Shown here: in pieces, positions 26,445 through 33,866 of the stretch
Position numbering within the stretch: the stretch's first letter is position 1
How the letters are laid out: the number at the start of each line of letters is the position of its first letter
Source: an uncultured Alphaproteobacteria bacterium
Lineage (GTDB): Bacteria > Pseudomonadota > Alphaproteobacteria > UBA8366 > JADFVY01
Reading direction: 5' to 3'
Assembly: GCA_947259105.1 (NCBI GenBank)
Contig: CAMYKU010000025.1
Location: 1 to 43,844, forward strand
DNA: 43,844 nucleotides
Made by a program: the position numbers and the translations under genes
Notes under the pieces: generated by a model
Databases searched by the model: none
The model's input: the letters and a program-made list of their open reading frames with translations, nothing else
Told to the model about the DNA's origin: nothing

Positions 26445-27059
26445 ATGGCTGAGAAGGGCAAAGGCGCCGACGGCGCCATTACGATCAAGAAGTATGCGAA
26501 CCGACGGCTCTACAACACGGCAACCAGCAGCTACGTAACGCTGGACCATCTGTGCCAGATGGTGAAGGACGGTGTCGAGTTCACGGTTTTCGACGCCAAG
26601 ACCGGCGAGGACATCACGCGCTCGGTCCTCACCCAGATCATCGTCGAGGAAGAGTCCAAGGGCGAGAACCTCCTGCCGATCGGCTTCCTGCGCCAGATCA
26701 TCGGATTTTACGGCGACAGCGTGCAGAAGTTCCTGCTGCCGCAATATCTGGAACTGATGATGCAGGCCTTCGAGAAGAACCGGTCGGAGATTCAGCGCCA
26801 CATGCACGAAACGTTCGGCTCGGTCTTCCCGTTCGGCCAGATGGAGGAGATGAGCAAGCAGAACATCGCCATGTTCGAACAGGCCATGAAGATGTTCACC
26901 GGCGGCCAGGATGCCGGCAAGCCGGCCGCCCGGCCGGAGCCTGAGGCGAAGCCGGACGCGAAGCCGGGCGCATCGCCTGCAAGCTCCGACGAGATTCTGC
27001 GCGAGCTGGAGGAATTGAAGCGCCAGGTCAACGAGTTGTCCGGCAAGAAGCGCAGCTGA
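26445..27059 (+). CDS. phaR: PHA synthesis transcriptional repressor
   Basis: The 204-residue regulator has the PHB/PHA accumulation DNA-binding domain near 12-75 (IKKYANRRLYNTATSSYVTLDHL). The PHB-accumulation domain follows with GFYGDSVQKFLLPQYLELMMQAFEKN, then a Pro/Ala-rich linker and a final coil ILRELEELKRQVNELS. PhaR senses PHA granules by binding them and releases promoters of phasin and synthesis genes. Divergent placement beside the synthase genes and the tandem sites upstream fit this role. Confidence 0.95.
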   Translation: MAEKGKGADGAITIKKYANRRLYNTATSSYVTLDHLCQMVKDGVEFTVFDAKTGEDITRSVLTQIIVEEESKGENLLPIGFLRQIIGFYGDSVQKFLLPQYLELMMQAFEKNRSEIQRHMHETFGSVFPFGQMEEMSKQNIAMFEQAMKMFTGGQDAGKPAARPEPEAKPDAKPGASPASSDEILRELEELKRQVNELSGKKRS

Positions 27060-27163
27060 CTTGCGCCGCGATGGCAGTGTTGCCGGTTGCGGCGAAATCG
27101 CGTAACAGGACCGGCGATAATATATTTCATCGTGACCGCATTGAGTTTTCCGGAGACCTCCCC

Positions 27164-27226
27164 ATGACAGAATTTGGCACCTGCGAAGGCGCGTCCGGCG
27201 CCGCGATATCCGGAGCCGCGCGATGA
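27164..27226 (+). CDS. 20-codon upstream ORF coupled to cysC
   Basis: An ATG with GGAG about 8 nt upstream opens a frame encoding MTEFGTCEG...GAAR. Its TGA overlaps the cysC ATG by the ATGA arrangement. It could be a leader peptide coupling cysC translation to its own, or an unused start. No attenuator-type hairpin was found. The ribosome site of cysC (GGAG) lies inside its last codons. Confidence 0.4.
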   Translation: MTEFGTCEGASGAAISGAAR

Positions 27227-27828
27227 ACGCCAAGCCGACCAATATCTTCACCGTACATTCGCGGATCGACGCGCCGGCGCGCGCCGAACGCAACCGGCAC
27301 AAGGGCGGCGTGCTGTGGCTGACCGGGCTGTCCGGGGCCGGCAAGTCGACGCTGGCGGTCGAGACGGAGCGGGCGCTCTTCGAAACCGGCTATCACGTCT
27401 ACGTACTCGACGGCGACAATCTGCGGCACGGGCTCAATTCGAACCTGGGCTTCAGCCACGAGGACCGTACCGAGAATATCCGCCGGGTCGGCGAGGTGGC
27501 GGCGCTGTTCGCCGATGCGGGCTTCATTTGTGTCTCCGCATTTATCTCGCCCTACCGGGCGGACCGGGCAAGCGCGCGAACGGCGGCGCGGGAGAGCTTC
27601 CACGAGGTCTATGTGATGGCCGATGTCGCCACCTGCGAGAGGCGCGACCCCAAAGGTCTCTATGAGCGCGCGCGGCGGGGCGAGATTCCAGATTTTACAG
27701 GCGTCTCGGCGCCATACGAGATACCGGAATCGCCGGAATTGACCGTCGATACCATGGCCCTGGACATCGAGAAGAGCGTCCAGCGGATGCTGGATTATGT
27801 GGAGAAGAACTTCACGCTTTCCGATTGA
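27223..27828 (+). CDS. cysC: Adenylylsulfate kinase
   Basis: The 201-residue kinase phosphorylates adenosine 5'-phosphosulfate to PAPS with ATP (EC 2.7.1.25). It has the P-loop GLSGAGKST at 35-43, LDGDNLRHGLNSNLGFSHEDRTENIRR, FISPYRADR and the C-terminal APYEIPESPEL, matching CysC over its length. It is not fused to or beside cysN/cysD, so the sulfurylase must be elsewhere. PAPS could feed sulfate assimilation or sulfation of a surface glycan; the nearby UDP-glucuronate-epimerase-like gene makes the latter thinkable but unproven. Confidence 0.95.
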   Translation: MNAKPTNIFTVHSRIDAPARAERNRHKGGVLWLTGLSGAGKSTLAVETERALFETGYHVYVLDGDNLRHGLNSNLGFSHEDRTENIRRVGEVAALFADAGFICVSAFISPYRADRASARTAARESFHEVYVMADVATCERRDPKGLYERARRGEIPDFTGVSAPYEIPESPELTVDTMALDIEKSVQRMLDYVEKNFTLSD

Positions 27829-27967
27829 GATTCGCCCGCCGCCGCAACCGACGGCCCCCGCGGAATCCAAAAGTACCCCGGATCCCCGGACGTTCTGAAC
27901 CAAGCGTTAATGTTTGTGCGGCATGCTGTGATCCGAAACTGATGTCCAGGGCCGGAATCACGGCGAA

Positions 27968-29194
27968 ATGGAAGCAGCGAATCAGGAATCCACGTTCCCG
28001 GCCGGGCAGCCGGCGGACGCATCGTTGGCGCAGGTGCACTGGAGCAATCTGCTTGCCCTCGGCGACGAAGCGATAGCGGACGGCCGCCTGGAGGACGCGT
28101 TCGAGCATTACGGAAACGCGCTCCGGATTGCGAAGCAGTCCGGGCCCGGGAGCGACTGGCTGGCGGAAAGCTATATCCGGCTGGCCGATGCCTGCGCCGC
28201 GCTCGATCGGGGAATCCCCGCGCTGCGCCTTTACAGGCAGGCTATCGCAATTCTGGACCGGCTCCCGGACGGCGTTTCTCCGCAGCTGGCCCACGCCGTC
28301 AGCAATATGGGCCGGTTGCACATGTTGAATGGCGAGACCGCCAGGGCCGCCGAACTCACCGCCGCGGCCGACGCCCTGCTGCGTAAGCTGAATGTACCCG
28401 ACTCGCCGGCCATCAAGCTCAATCTTGCGCTTGTCGCGGCGACCGCCGGCCGCGACCGTGACGCGGACCGGGCTTTCACGGAAGCCCTGGCAGCGGCCGA
28501 CCGCTGCCGTGGAACGATCGGGGCCCTGGTGTTCGCGGTGCACGATAATTTCGCCCAGTTCTGCATTCGGCACGACCGGAAAGCGGATGCCGAGATGGCG
28601 CTGCGCAGCTGCCTCATTCTGCGGCAGGAGGCCGGCGGCCCGCGCCATCCGGTCTATGCCGACGGACTGGTGAACCTCGCGCGGCTGCATCTGCTGCATG
28701 ACGCCGAGGACGAGGCCGGGACCCTGCTGTGGCAAGCGTCGGACGTGTGTCGGCACAATGACGACGCGCCGGCCGCCGCGCTCGTTGAAGCGTTGTATCT
28801 GCTGGCCCGGATCGCGCAACAGGACGATCGAACGGTGGAAGCCGAAAGCCTTTGCGATCGGTTGTCCGCGTTTGGTGAAGAGAACGCGGAGGCCACCGCG
28901 GCGGCGCAGGCCGCGGCGCTCCACATTGGCGCGCGCTTGCGGCTCGCCGGACCCGACAGGCTGGCGGCGGAGGCACCGATGCGCCAGGCGCTGGGTCTTG
29001 CAGACAGTTTGAGCGGTGATTTCCGCCGCCTGGGAGACGATATCTCCGGCGACCTGCTGTGCGGGCTCTCCGAATTGCTGGCGGAATTCGGAAAGGGCGC
29101 GGAAGCCGAGCGTTTGACGGCCCGCGCCAACGATCTCCGCGGGCAGCCGCGATGGGCGGTTACCGGGTTCGTATTCGTAGCGCCGGGACGTTAG
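27968..29194 (+). CDS. Cytoplasmic tetratricopeptide-repeat protein
   Basis: The 408-residue protein has no signal peptide and consists largely of TPR-like helix pairs. Recognisable units are near 28-55 (LLALGDEAIADGRLEDAFEHYGNALRI), 64-95, 105-135 and 205-245 (HPVYADGLVNLARLHLLHDAEDEAGTLL). The first stays close to consensus, later ones are degenerate. Such proteins are scaffolds; a partner cannot be named. It is the first of three TPR genes in a row on the plus strand, 19 codons or fewer apart from the next. Confidence 0.8.
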   Translation: MEAANQESTFPAGQPADASLAQVHWSNLLALGDEAIADGRLEDAFEHYGNALRIAKQSGPGSDWLAESYIRLADACAALDRGIPALRLYRQAIAILDRLPDGVSPQLAHAVSNMGRLHMLNGETARAAELTAAADALLRKLNVPDSPAIKLNLALVAATAGRDRDADRAFTEALAAADRCRGTIGALVFAVHDNFAQFCIRHDRKADAEMALRSCLILRQEAGGPRHPVYADGLVNLARLHLLHDAEDEAGTLLWQASDVCRHNDDAPAAALVEALYLLARIAQQDDRTVEAESLCDRLSAFGEENAEATAAAQAAALHIGARLRLAGPDRLAAEAPMRQALGLADSLSGDFRRLGDDISGDLLCGLSELLAEFGKGAEAERLTARANDLRGQPRWAVTGFVFVAPGR

Positions 29195-29234
29195 AGGGCG
29201 CGCACACGGATTATTGAAAAAGGGAATTGGATCG

Positions 29235-30806
29235 ATGAGAAAACATTTTGGAGTGGCGGGCATACTGTTCCTGTTCGCGTTTTCGATCGCGCCGATGGCG
29301 GCCCAGGCCGCCAACTGGCAGGACCACATCAAGTCGGGCACCATGGCGGAAAACGCGGGCGACTACGGCAAGGCCGAAACCCTGTATCGGAAAGCATTGC
29401 GCGCGGTCGAGGCGGCGTCGGGAAAGCGTCATCCGGACGTTTCCGTCGTGCTCAACAAGCTGGGCGGCCTCTATCGGAAGACCGGGAACTACGACAAGGC
29501 GGAAGCCGCCTATGATCGCGCCATTGACATCGACCGGAAAGCGCTCGGCCCGGACGATCCCGAAATCGCAGCCGATTACAACAATCTGGCGCGTCTCTAC
29601 AGCGAGCAGGGCCGCTACGACGAAGCCGAGAAGCTGTACAAGGAAACCCTCCGGATCTGGACCGCGGCGCTGGGCGAATACCATGAGAACATCGCCGTCG
29701 TGGCCGTCAATCTGGGTGAGCTCTACCGCGGACAGGGCCGCTACGAAGACTCCGAAGCCCTGCTCAAACGGGCCGTCCGCATCGATGAAAAGGCGCTTGG
29801 CAAAAACCACCCGGAAGTGGCCACCGACCTGATCAACCTCGCCGGCCTCTACAGGGAGATGGGACGTTACAAGGATGCCGAGGATGCCTGCCGCCGCGCG
29901 CTGCAGATTCGCAAGGACAAGCTTGGCAAGGACCATCCCGAGGTCGCGGCGACATTCAACGTGCTCGGGCTGCTGTACGACGATCTCGGCCGCTACGACC
30001 AGGCGGAACTGATGTACCGGCGCTCCCTGGAGATCTGGGAGGGCGCCTGGGGGTCGGTCCATCCCGACGTGGCCGTCGCGCTGAACAACCTTGCGGAACT
30101 GTACCGGGTGAACGGCCGCTACGAGGAGGCCGAACTCCTCTACAAGAGAACGCTGGCGATCGACGAGGAGATTTACGGCGCCGACCATCCCGAGGTGGCG
30201 GTCGACGTCAGCAACCTGGGCGGATTGTACGAAAACCAGAATCTCTATGAACAGGCCGAACCGCTGTACCAGCGGGCGTTCCGGATCAACAAGGACGCCT
30301 ATGGGCCGGGTCACCCGGTGGTGGGACACAGCCTGAACAGCATTGCCTGGCTGTACCGCCTGCAGGGGCGTTACGACGAAGCGGAGCCGCTGTATCGGGA
30401 CGCCATCGATATCTGGCGGAAGGCGCTGGGTGAGGAGCATCCTGCGGTCGCAGTCGGCCTGGTCAATCTGGCCGGCCTGTTGCAGAGGCTGGAGCGCTAC
30501 GACGAATCGGAAAAGCTTTATCACCGGGCCATCGCGATCGACGAGAAGACATACGGCGCCGACCATCCCGAAGTGGCGTTCGATATCACCGACCTGGCCT
30601 GGCTGTATACCAACCAGGAGAAGTTCGACAAGGCGGAATCCCTGCTCCAGCGCGCCTTGCGGATCAGGAAGCAGGCCTATGGCGAAACCCATCCGGACGT
30701 GGCCAGCAGCCTCGACGACTACGCCGGGTTGATGCGCGAAATGGGCCGGAGCGACGAAGCCGCGACGCTCGAGAAACAGGCTGCGGATATCCGGGCGCGG
30801 CTCTAG
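29235..30806 (+). CDS. Secreted kinesin-light-chain-type TPR protein
   Basis: The 523-residue precursor has a signal peptide (about 1-25, ending MAAQA) and then 11 full 42-residue repeats plus a half repeat at the start. The consensus is HPxVAxxLxNLAxLYxxxGRYxxAExLYxRALxI, the TPR_12 (kinesin light chain) type. Repeats continue to the end with no other domain. It should be a periplasmic or cell-surface protein-binding solenoid. The ATG of MRKHFG has AAGGGAA upstream. The 126-bp DNA periodicity is due to the repeats. It is 40 bp after the cytoplasmic TPR gene and 39 bp before the TPR lipoprotein gene. Confidence 0.88.
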   Translation: MRKHFGVAGILFLFAFSIAPMAAQAANWQDHIKSGTMAENAGDYGKAETLYRKALRAVEAASGKRHPDVSVVLNKLGGLYRKTGNYDKAEAAYDRAIDIDRKALGPDDPEIAADYNNLARLYSEQGRYDEAEKLYKETLRIWTAALGEYHENIAVVAVNLGELYRGQGRYEDSEALLKRAVRIDEKALGKNHPEVATDLINLAGLYREMGRYKDAEDACRRALQIRKDKLGKDHPEVAATFNVLGLLYDDLGRYDQAELMYRRSLEIWEGAWGSVHPDVAVALNNLAELYRVNGRYEEAELLYKRTLAIDEEIYGADHPEVAVDVSNLGGLYENQNLYEQAEPLYQRAFRINKDAYGPGHPVVGHSLNSIAWLYRLQGRYDEAEPLYRDAIDIWRKALGEEHPAVAVGLVNLAGLLQRLERYDESEKLYHRAIAIDEKTYGADHPEVAFDITDLAWLYTNQEKFDKAESLLQRALRIRKQAYGETHPDVASSLDDYAGLMREMGRSDEAATLEKQAADIRARL

Positions 30807-30845
30807 ACCGTATCGCGAATCGCGCCCGGAACGGGGAACCGCGGG

Positions 30846-31781
30846 ATGTCCGGCCTTGCAAGACGGTCTGCGGCCGCATTCGTCGTCCTGGCGGCGGTCT
30901 CCGCCTGCGCGACCCAGGGCACGCTGTGGGAGGAGTACAGCGAGGCGGGCGTTACAGCCTACAGCGAAGGCGACTACGAGGCGGCGGAAGATTTCTTCAG
31001 CGCGGCGCTGGAAGTCTCGGAGCAGAGCGGCAAGGTCGACGAGCGGCTGGCGACCAGCCTGAGCAATCTGGCGAGCGCCTATACCGCGCTGGGCCGGCAT
31101 GGCGGCAGCGAGGCGCTGTACCGCCGCGCCCTGGCGATCCGCGAAAACCTGTTCGGCCGCGACGATCCGATCGTGGCCGCAACGCTGGCCGATCTGGGCG
31201 AAGCCTGCCGCATCATGGGCCGCTACGCGGACGCGGAAACCGCGCTGCTGCGGTCGCTGGTCATCCGCGAGCAGGCGTTCGGCCCCGACCATCCGGGCGC
31301 CGCCGCATCGCTCGATCATCTGGCGGCCCTGTACCGCGACCAGGACCGGCTGGAGGATGCGCTGGACGCGGCCGAACGCGTGGTGTCGATCCGCCGGGCC
31401 TCGCTTGCGCCGGACGATCCCCTGATCGCCAGCGGCCTGAACGATCTCGCGGCCGTCCACCGGGGCCTGGGCGATTTCGAGAGGGCCGACGGCGCGTACC
31501 GGCGGGCTCTCGAAATCAGGGAGAGGTCGCTTGGACCGGATCATCCGGACGTTGCCACCATCCTCAACGACCTGGCCGTGCTCTCGCAGTTGCGCGGGCG
31601 GAACCGCGAGGCCGAAATCATGCTCAAGCGGGCCCTCGACGTCCAGCAGCGCGCGTTGCCGGACGACCATCCCGATATCGCGACAACGCTGCGCAATTAC
31701 GCCGTCGTCCTGCGCGCAACGGGACGCGTTACCGACGCGATGTTCCTGGACCGCCAGGCCGATCAGATCGACGGCGGTTGA
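30846..31781 (+). CDS. TPR lipoprotein
   Basis: The 311-residue protein has a lipoprotein signal with VSAC (Cys21) after a hydrophobic stretch, then about six TPR_12-type repeats such as DHPGAAASLDHLAALYRDQDRLEDALDAAERVV and DHPDVATILNDLAVLSQLRGRNREAEIML. No Asp at +2 is seen (Ala-Thr follows Cys), so outer-membrane sorting is likely. It resembles the preceding secreted TPR protein in repeat type. The three TPR genes may form an envelope assembly in which the lipoprotein is the membrane anchor; this is inference. Confidence 0.85.
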   Translation: MSGLARRSAAAFVVLAAVSACATQGTLWEEYSEAGVTAYSEGDYEAAEDFFSAALEVSEQSGKVDERLATSLSNLASAYTALGRHGGSEALYRRALAIRENLFGRDDPIVAATLADLGEACRIMGRYADAETALLRSLVIREQAFGPDHPGAAASLDHLAALYRDQDRLEDALDAAERVVSIRRASLAPDDPLIASGLNDLAAVHRGLGDFERADGAYRRALEIRERSLGPDHPDVATILNDLAVLSQLRGRNREAEIMLKRALDVQQRALPDDHPDIATTLRNYAVVLRATGRVTDAMFLDRQADQIDGG

Positions 31782-31846
31782 TCCTGACATCGGGTCCGGA
31801 CGTGCCGGTTCCGCGACGGCGGGAAATACGCTAATGTCCCGCTGCC

Positions 31847-32857
31847 ATGCCTGTCCTCGTTACCGGAACCGCCGGCTTCATAGGAAATGAAATCGCGCTT
31901 CGCCTGCTCGCGCGCGGCGAGACGGTCGTCGGCGTCGACTGCCTGACGCCGTTTTACGATCCGTCGCTCAAGGAGGCGCGGCTGGCGCGGATCGCGGGAA
32001 CGCCGGGCTTCGTCGAATCGCGCATCGATCTGGCCGACCGCGATGCGACGGCGCGGCTGTTTGCCGAGCACCGGCCCGAACGGGTCATCCATTTGGCGGC
32101 GCAGCCGGGCGTACGGTACAGCATCAAGAACCCGCACGCCTACGCCGACTGCAACCTCACGGCGTTCCTCAACGTCCTGGAAGGCTGCCGCTCGGTGAGC
32201 ACGGCACACCTGGTGTACGCATCGTCCAGTTCGGTCTATGGCGGCAACGAAATCATGCCGTTCTCGGTGCACCACCCGGCCGACCATCCGGTCAGCCTGT
32301 ACGCGGCGACCAAGCGCGCCAACGAGCTGATGGCCCACACGTACAGCCACCTGTACGGCATTCCCACCACCGGGCTGCGCTTCTTCACGGTGTACGGGCC
32401 ATGGGGCCGGCCGGACATGGCGCCGGTGCTGTTCGCCGAGGCGATCTCGCAGGGCCGGCCGATCGACATCTATAACAATGGCGAAATGCGCCGCGATTTC
32501 ACCTATATCGACGACATCGCCGAGGGCGTTCTGCGGGTGCTCGACGTCGTGCCGGAACCCTCCGCCGACCCGGGCGCCGCCGAAGATCCGGCGCTGAGCC
32601 GCACCGCCCCGTACCGCATCTACAACATCGGCAACGGCCGCGCCATCGACCTCATGCGCTTCATCGCGATCCTGGAAGACGCGCTTGGCCGCAAGGCGGA
32701 AAAGAACATGCTGCCGATGCAGCCCGGCGACGTGAAGGCGACCTGGGCCGATACGGCCGACCTGGAAGCGGCCACCGGCTGGAAACCGGACACCAGCATC
32801 GAGGACGGCGTCAGGCGCTTCGTCGCCTGGTACCGCGAGCATTACGGGAGCGGGTGA
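31847..32857 (+). CDS. UDP-glucuronate 4-epimerase-like NAD-dependent epimerase
   Basis: The 336-residue extended SDR has TGTAGFIG at 6-13, SSSSVYGG around 127-133, YAATK with Tyr152 and Lys156, then RFFTVYGPWGRPDMAP and RDFTYIDDI. These last two and the overall length match UDP-glucuronate 4-epimerases, which make UDP-galacturonate for capsule, LPS or exopolysaccharide. GalE or related specificity is not ruled out. It follows the TPR lipoprotein gene by 65 bp. No glycosyltransferase is in the window. Confidence 0.88.
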   Translation: MPVLVTGTAGFIGNEIALRLLARGETVVGVDCLTPFYDPSLKEARLARIAGTPGFVESRIDLADRDATARLFAEHRPERVIHLAAQPGVRYSIKNPHAYADCNLTAFLNVLEGCRSVSTAHLVYASSSSVYGGNEIMPFSVHHPADHPVSLYAATKRANELMAHTYSHLYGIPTTGLRFFTVYGPWGRPDMAPVLFAEAISQGRPIDIYNNGEMRRDFTYIDDIAEGVLRVLDVVPEPSADPGAAEDPALSRTAPYRIYNIGNGRAIDLMRFIAILEDALGRKAEKNMLPMQPGDVKATWADTADLEAATGWKPDTSIEDGVRRFVAWYREHYGSG

Positions 32858-32886
32858 ACGGCCTCGCCGCTGTATCGAATCAAATT

Positions 32887-32950
32887 ACCACAGAGACACA
32901 GAGGGAGCGGCGAGTCCGGAGAAACCTCTGTGTCTCTGTGTCTCTGTGGT
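32887..32950. repeat. ACCACAGAGACACAGAG-type intergenic palindrome
   Basis: The 17-bp arm ACCACAGAGACACAGAG (32887-32903) is exactly repeated in inverse at 32934-32950, and the right arm is lengthened by an extra tandem CTCTGTGT unit. It lies between the convergent epimerase and prmA genes. Near-identical sequences occur in intergenic regions of many unrelated bacteria, so this is a dispersed repeat of unknown mechanism rather than a local invention; it may also end both transcripts. Confidence 0.8.
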
Positions 32951-32978
32951 TAAACCTTTCGGCCTCTGGCTCTCAACG

Positions 32979-33866
32979 CTATCGCCCCCGCCGGAACGAA
33001 AGCGTCGACCAGTTGTCGATGCGGATGCGGCGGGCAAGCGCCAGGCCCTGGGCGCGGTATGCGGCGGTTATCTGGGGCTCCTGGTGGGTGAGCAGGCCGG
33101 ACAGCACCGCCGCACCGCCGGGGGCGAGCGCACGGGCCAGCGCGGGCGCCATGGAAACCAGCGGGCGGGCCAGGATGTTGGCGGCGATCAGATCGAAGTT
33201 TCCCTGCCGGCGCAGCAGCGGTGCGGCGAACCCTGCGCCCGCCCCGGCCCGGACCAGCCGGCCGACCCCGTTGGCGCGCGCGTTGCCGCGGGTCACCCGC
33301 ACCGCCTCCTCGTCGATATCGACGGCCAGCACGTCCCTCCGCCAGGCCATCGCCATGGCGATGGCGAGGATCCCCGAGCCGCAGCCCATGTCGAGCATCC
33401 GCCGGGGCCGGCGCCGCCGCGCGATGCCGTCCAGCGCCACGAGGCAGCCCTGGGTCGTGCCATGCGCGCCCGAACCGAAGGCCGTCGCGGCGTCGAGCGC
33501 GATGGCGTGGGCGCCGGCCGGCGCACGGCCTTCGAAGAAGGTGGGATGGATGAAGAACCGCCCCGCGGCAACGGGCCGGAACGATGCCCGGTTCTCCGCC
33601 AGCCAGTCGCGCGCCGCGACCGGCCGGACGACGAAGCCCGGTTCCTTCACGCCGGCCGACGCCGCGGCCAGGGCGACCGATGCGGCCAGCGCGCCATGAT
33701 CGGGCATGTCGGCGAACAGGGCCTCGACGCGCCACGGCCCGCCCATACCGGTGTCGAAGCTCGAAACGCTCGCCGCCAGCCCCTCGAGCGCGTCCATGAA
33801 CACCGGCGCGGCCTCCGGCGGGGATTCCAGTTCGAGGGTCCATCCGCCCGAGTCTCCGGGCGTCAC
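32979..33866 (-). CDS. prmA: Ribosomal protein L11 methyltransferase
   Basis: The 295-residue protein has an N-terminal substrate-binding part and a Rossmann SAM-binding domain. AFGSGAHGTTQG is at 129-140, MLDMGCGSGILAIA at 157-170 (motif I), then NFDLIAANILARPL (the NILA motif of PrmA in place of NPPY) and a C-terminal SGLLTHQEPQI. PrmA trimethylates L11. The start is a GTG that overlaps the TGA of the helicase gene (GTGA), so the two genes are translationally coupled; longer frames upstream are helicase sequence out of phase. Confidence 0.93.
   Translation of the reverse strand: MTPGDSGGWTLELESPPEAAPVFMDALEGLAASVSSFDTGMGGPWRVEALFADMPDHGALAASVALAAASAGVKEPGFVVRPVAARDWLAENRASFRPVAAGRFFIHPTFFEGRAPAGAHAIALDAATAFGSGAHGTTQGCLVALDGIARRRRPRRMLDMGCGSGILAIAMAMAWRRDVLAVDIDEEAVRVTRGNARANGVGRLVRAGAGAGFAAPLLRRQGNFDLIAANILARPLVSMAPALARALAPGGAAVLSGLLTHQEPQITAAYRAQGLALARRIRIDNWSTLSFRRGR

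Noticed and set aside
29430..30780. Regular spaced repeats that could suggest a CRISPR or tandem array
   Set aside because: The period is 126 bp and in frame, and it encodes diverged 42-residue TPR units; there are no short identical repeats with unique spacers.
29211..31790. An 859-codon open frame on the minus strand with apparent internal repeats
   Set aside because: The repetition mirrors the 126-bp TPR repeats of the plus-strand genes, which have signal peptides, ribosome sites and consensus TPR residues.
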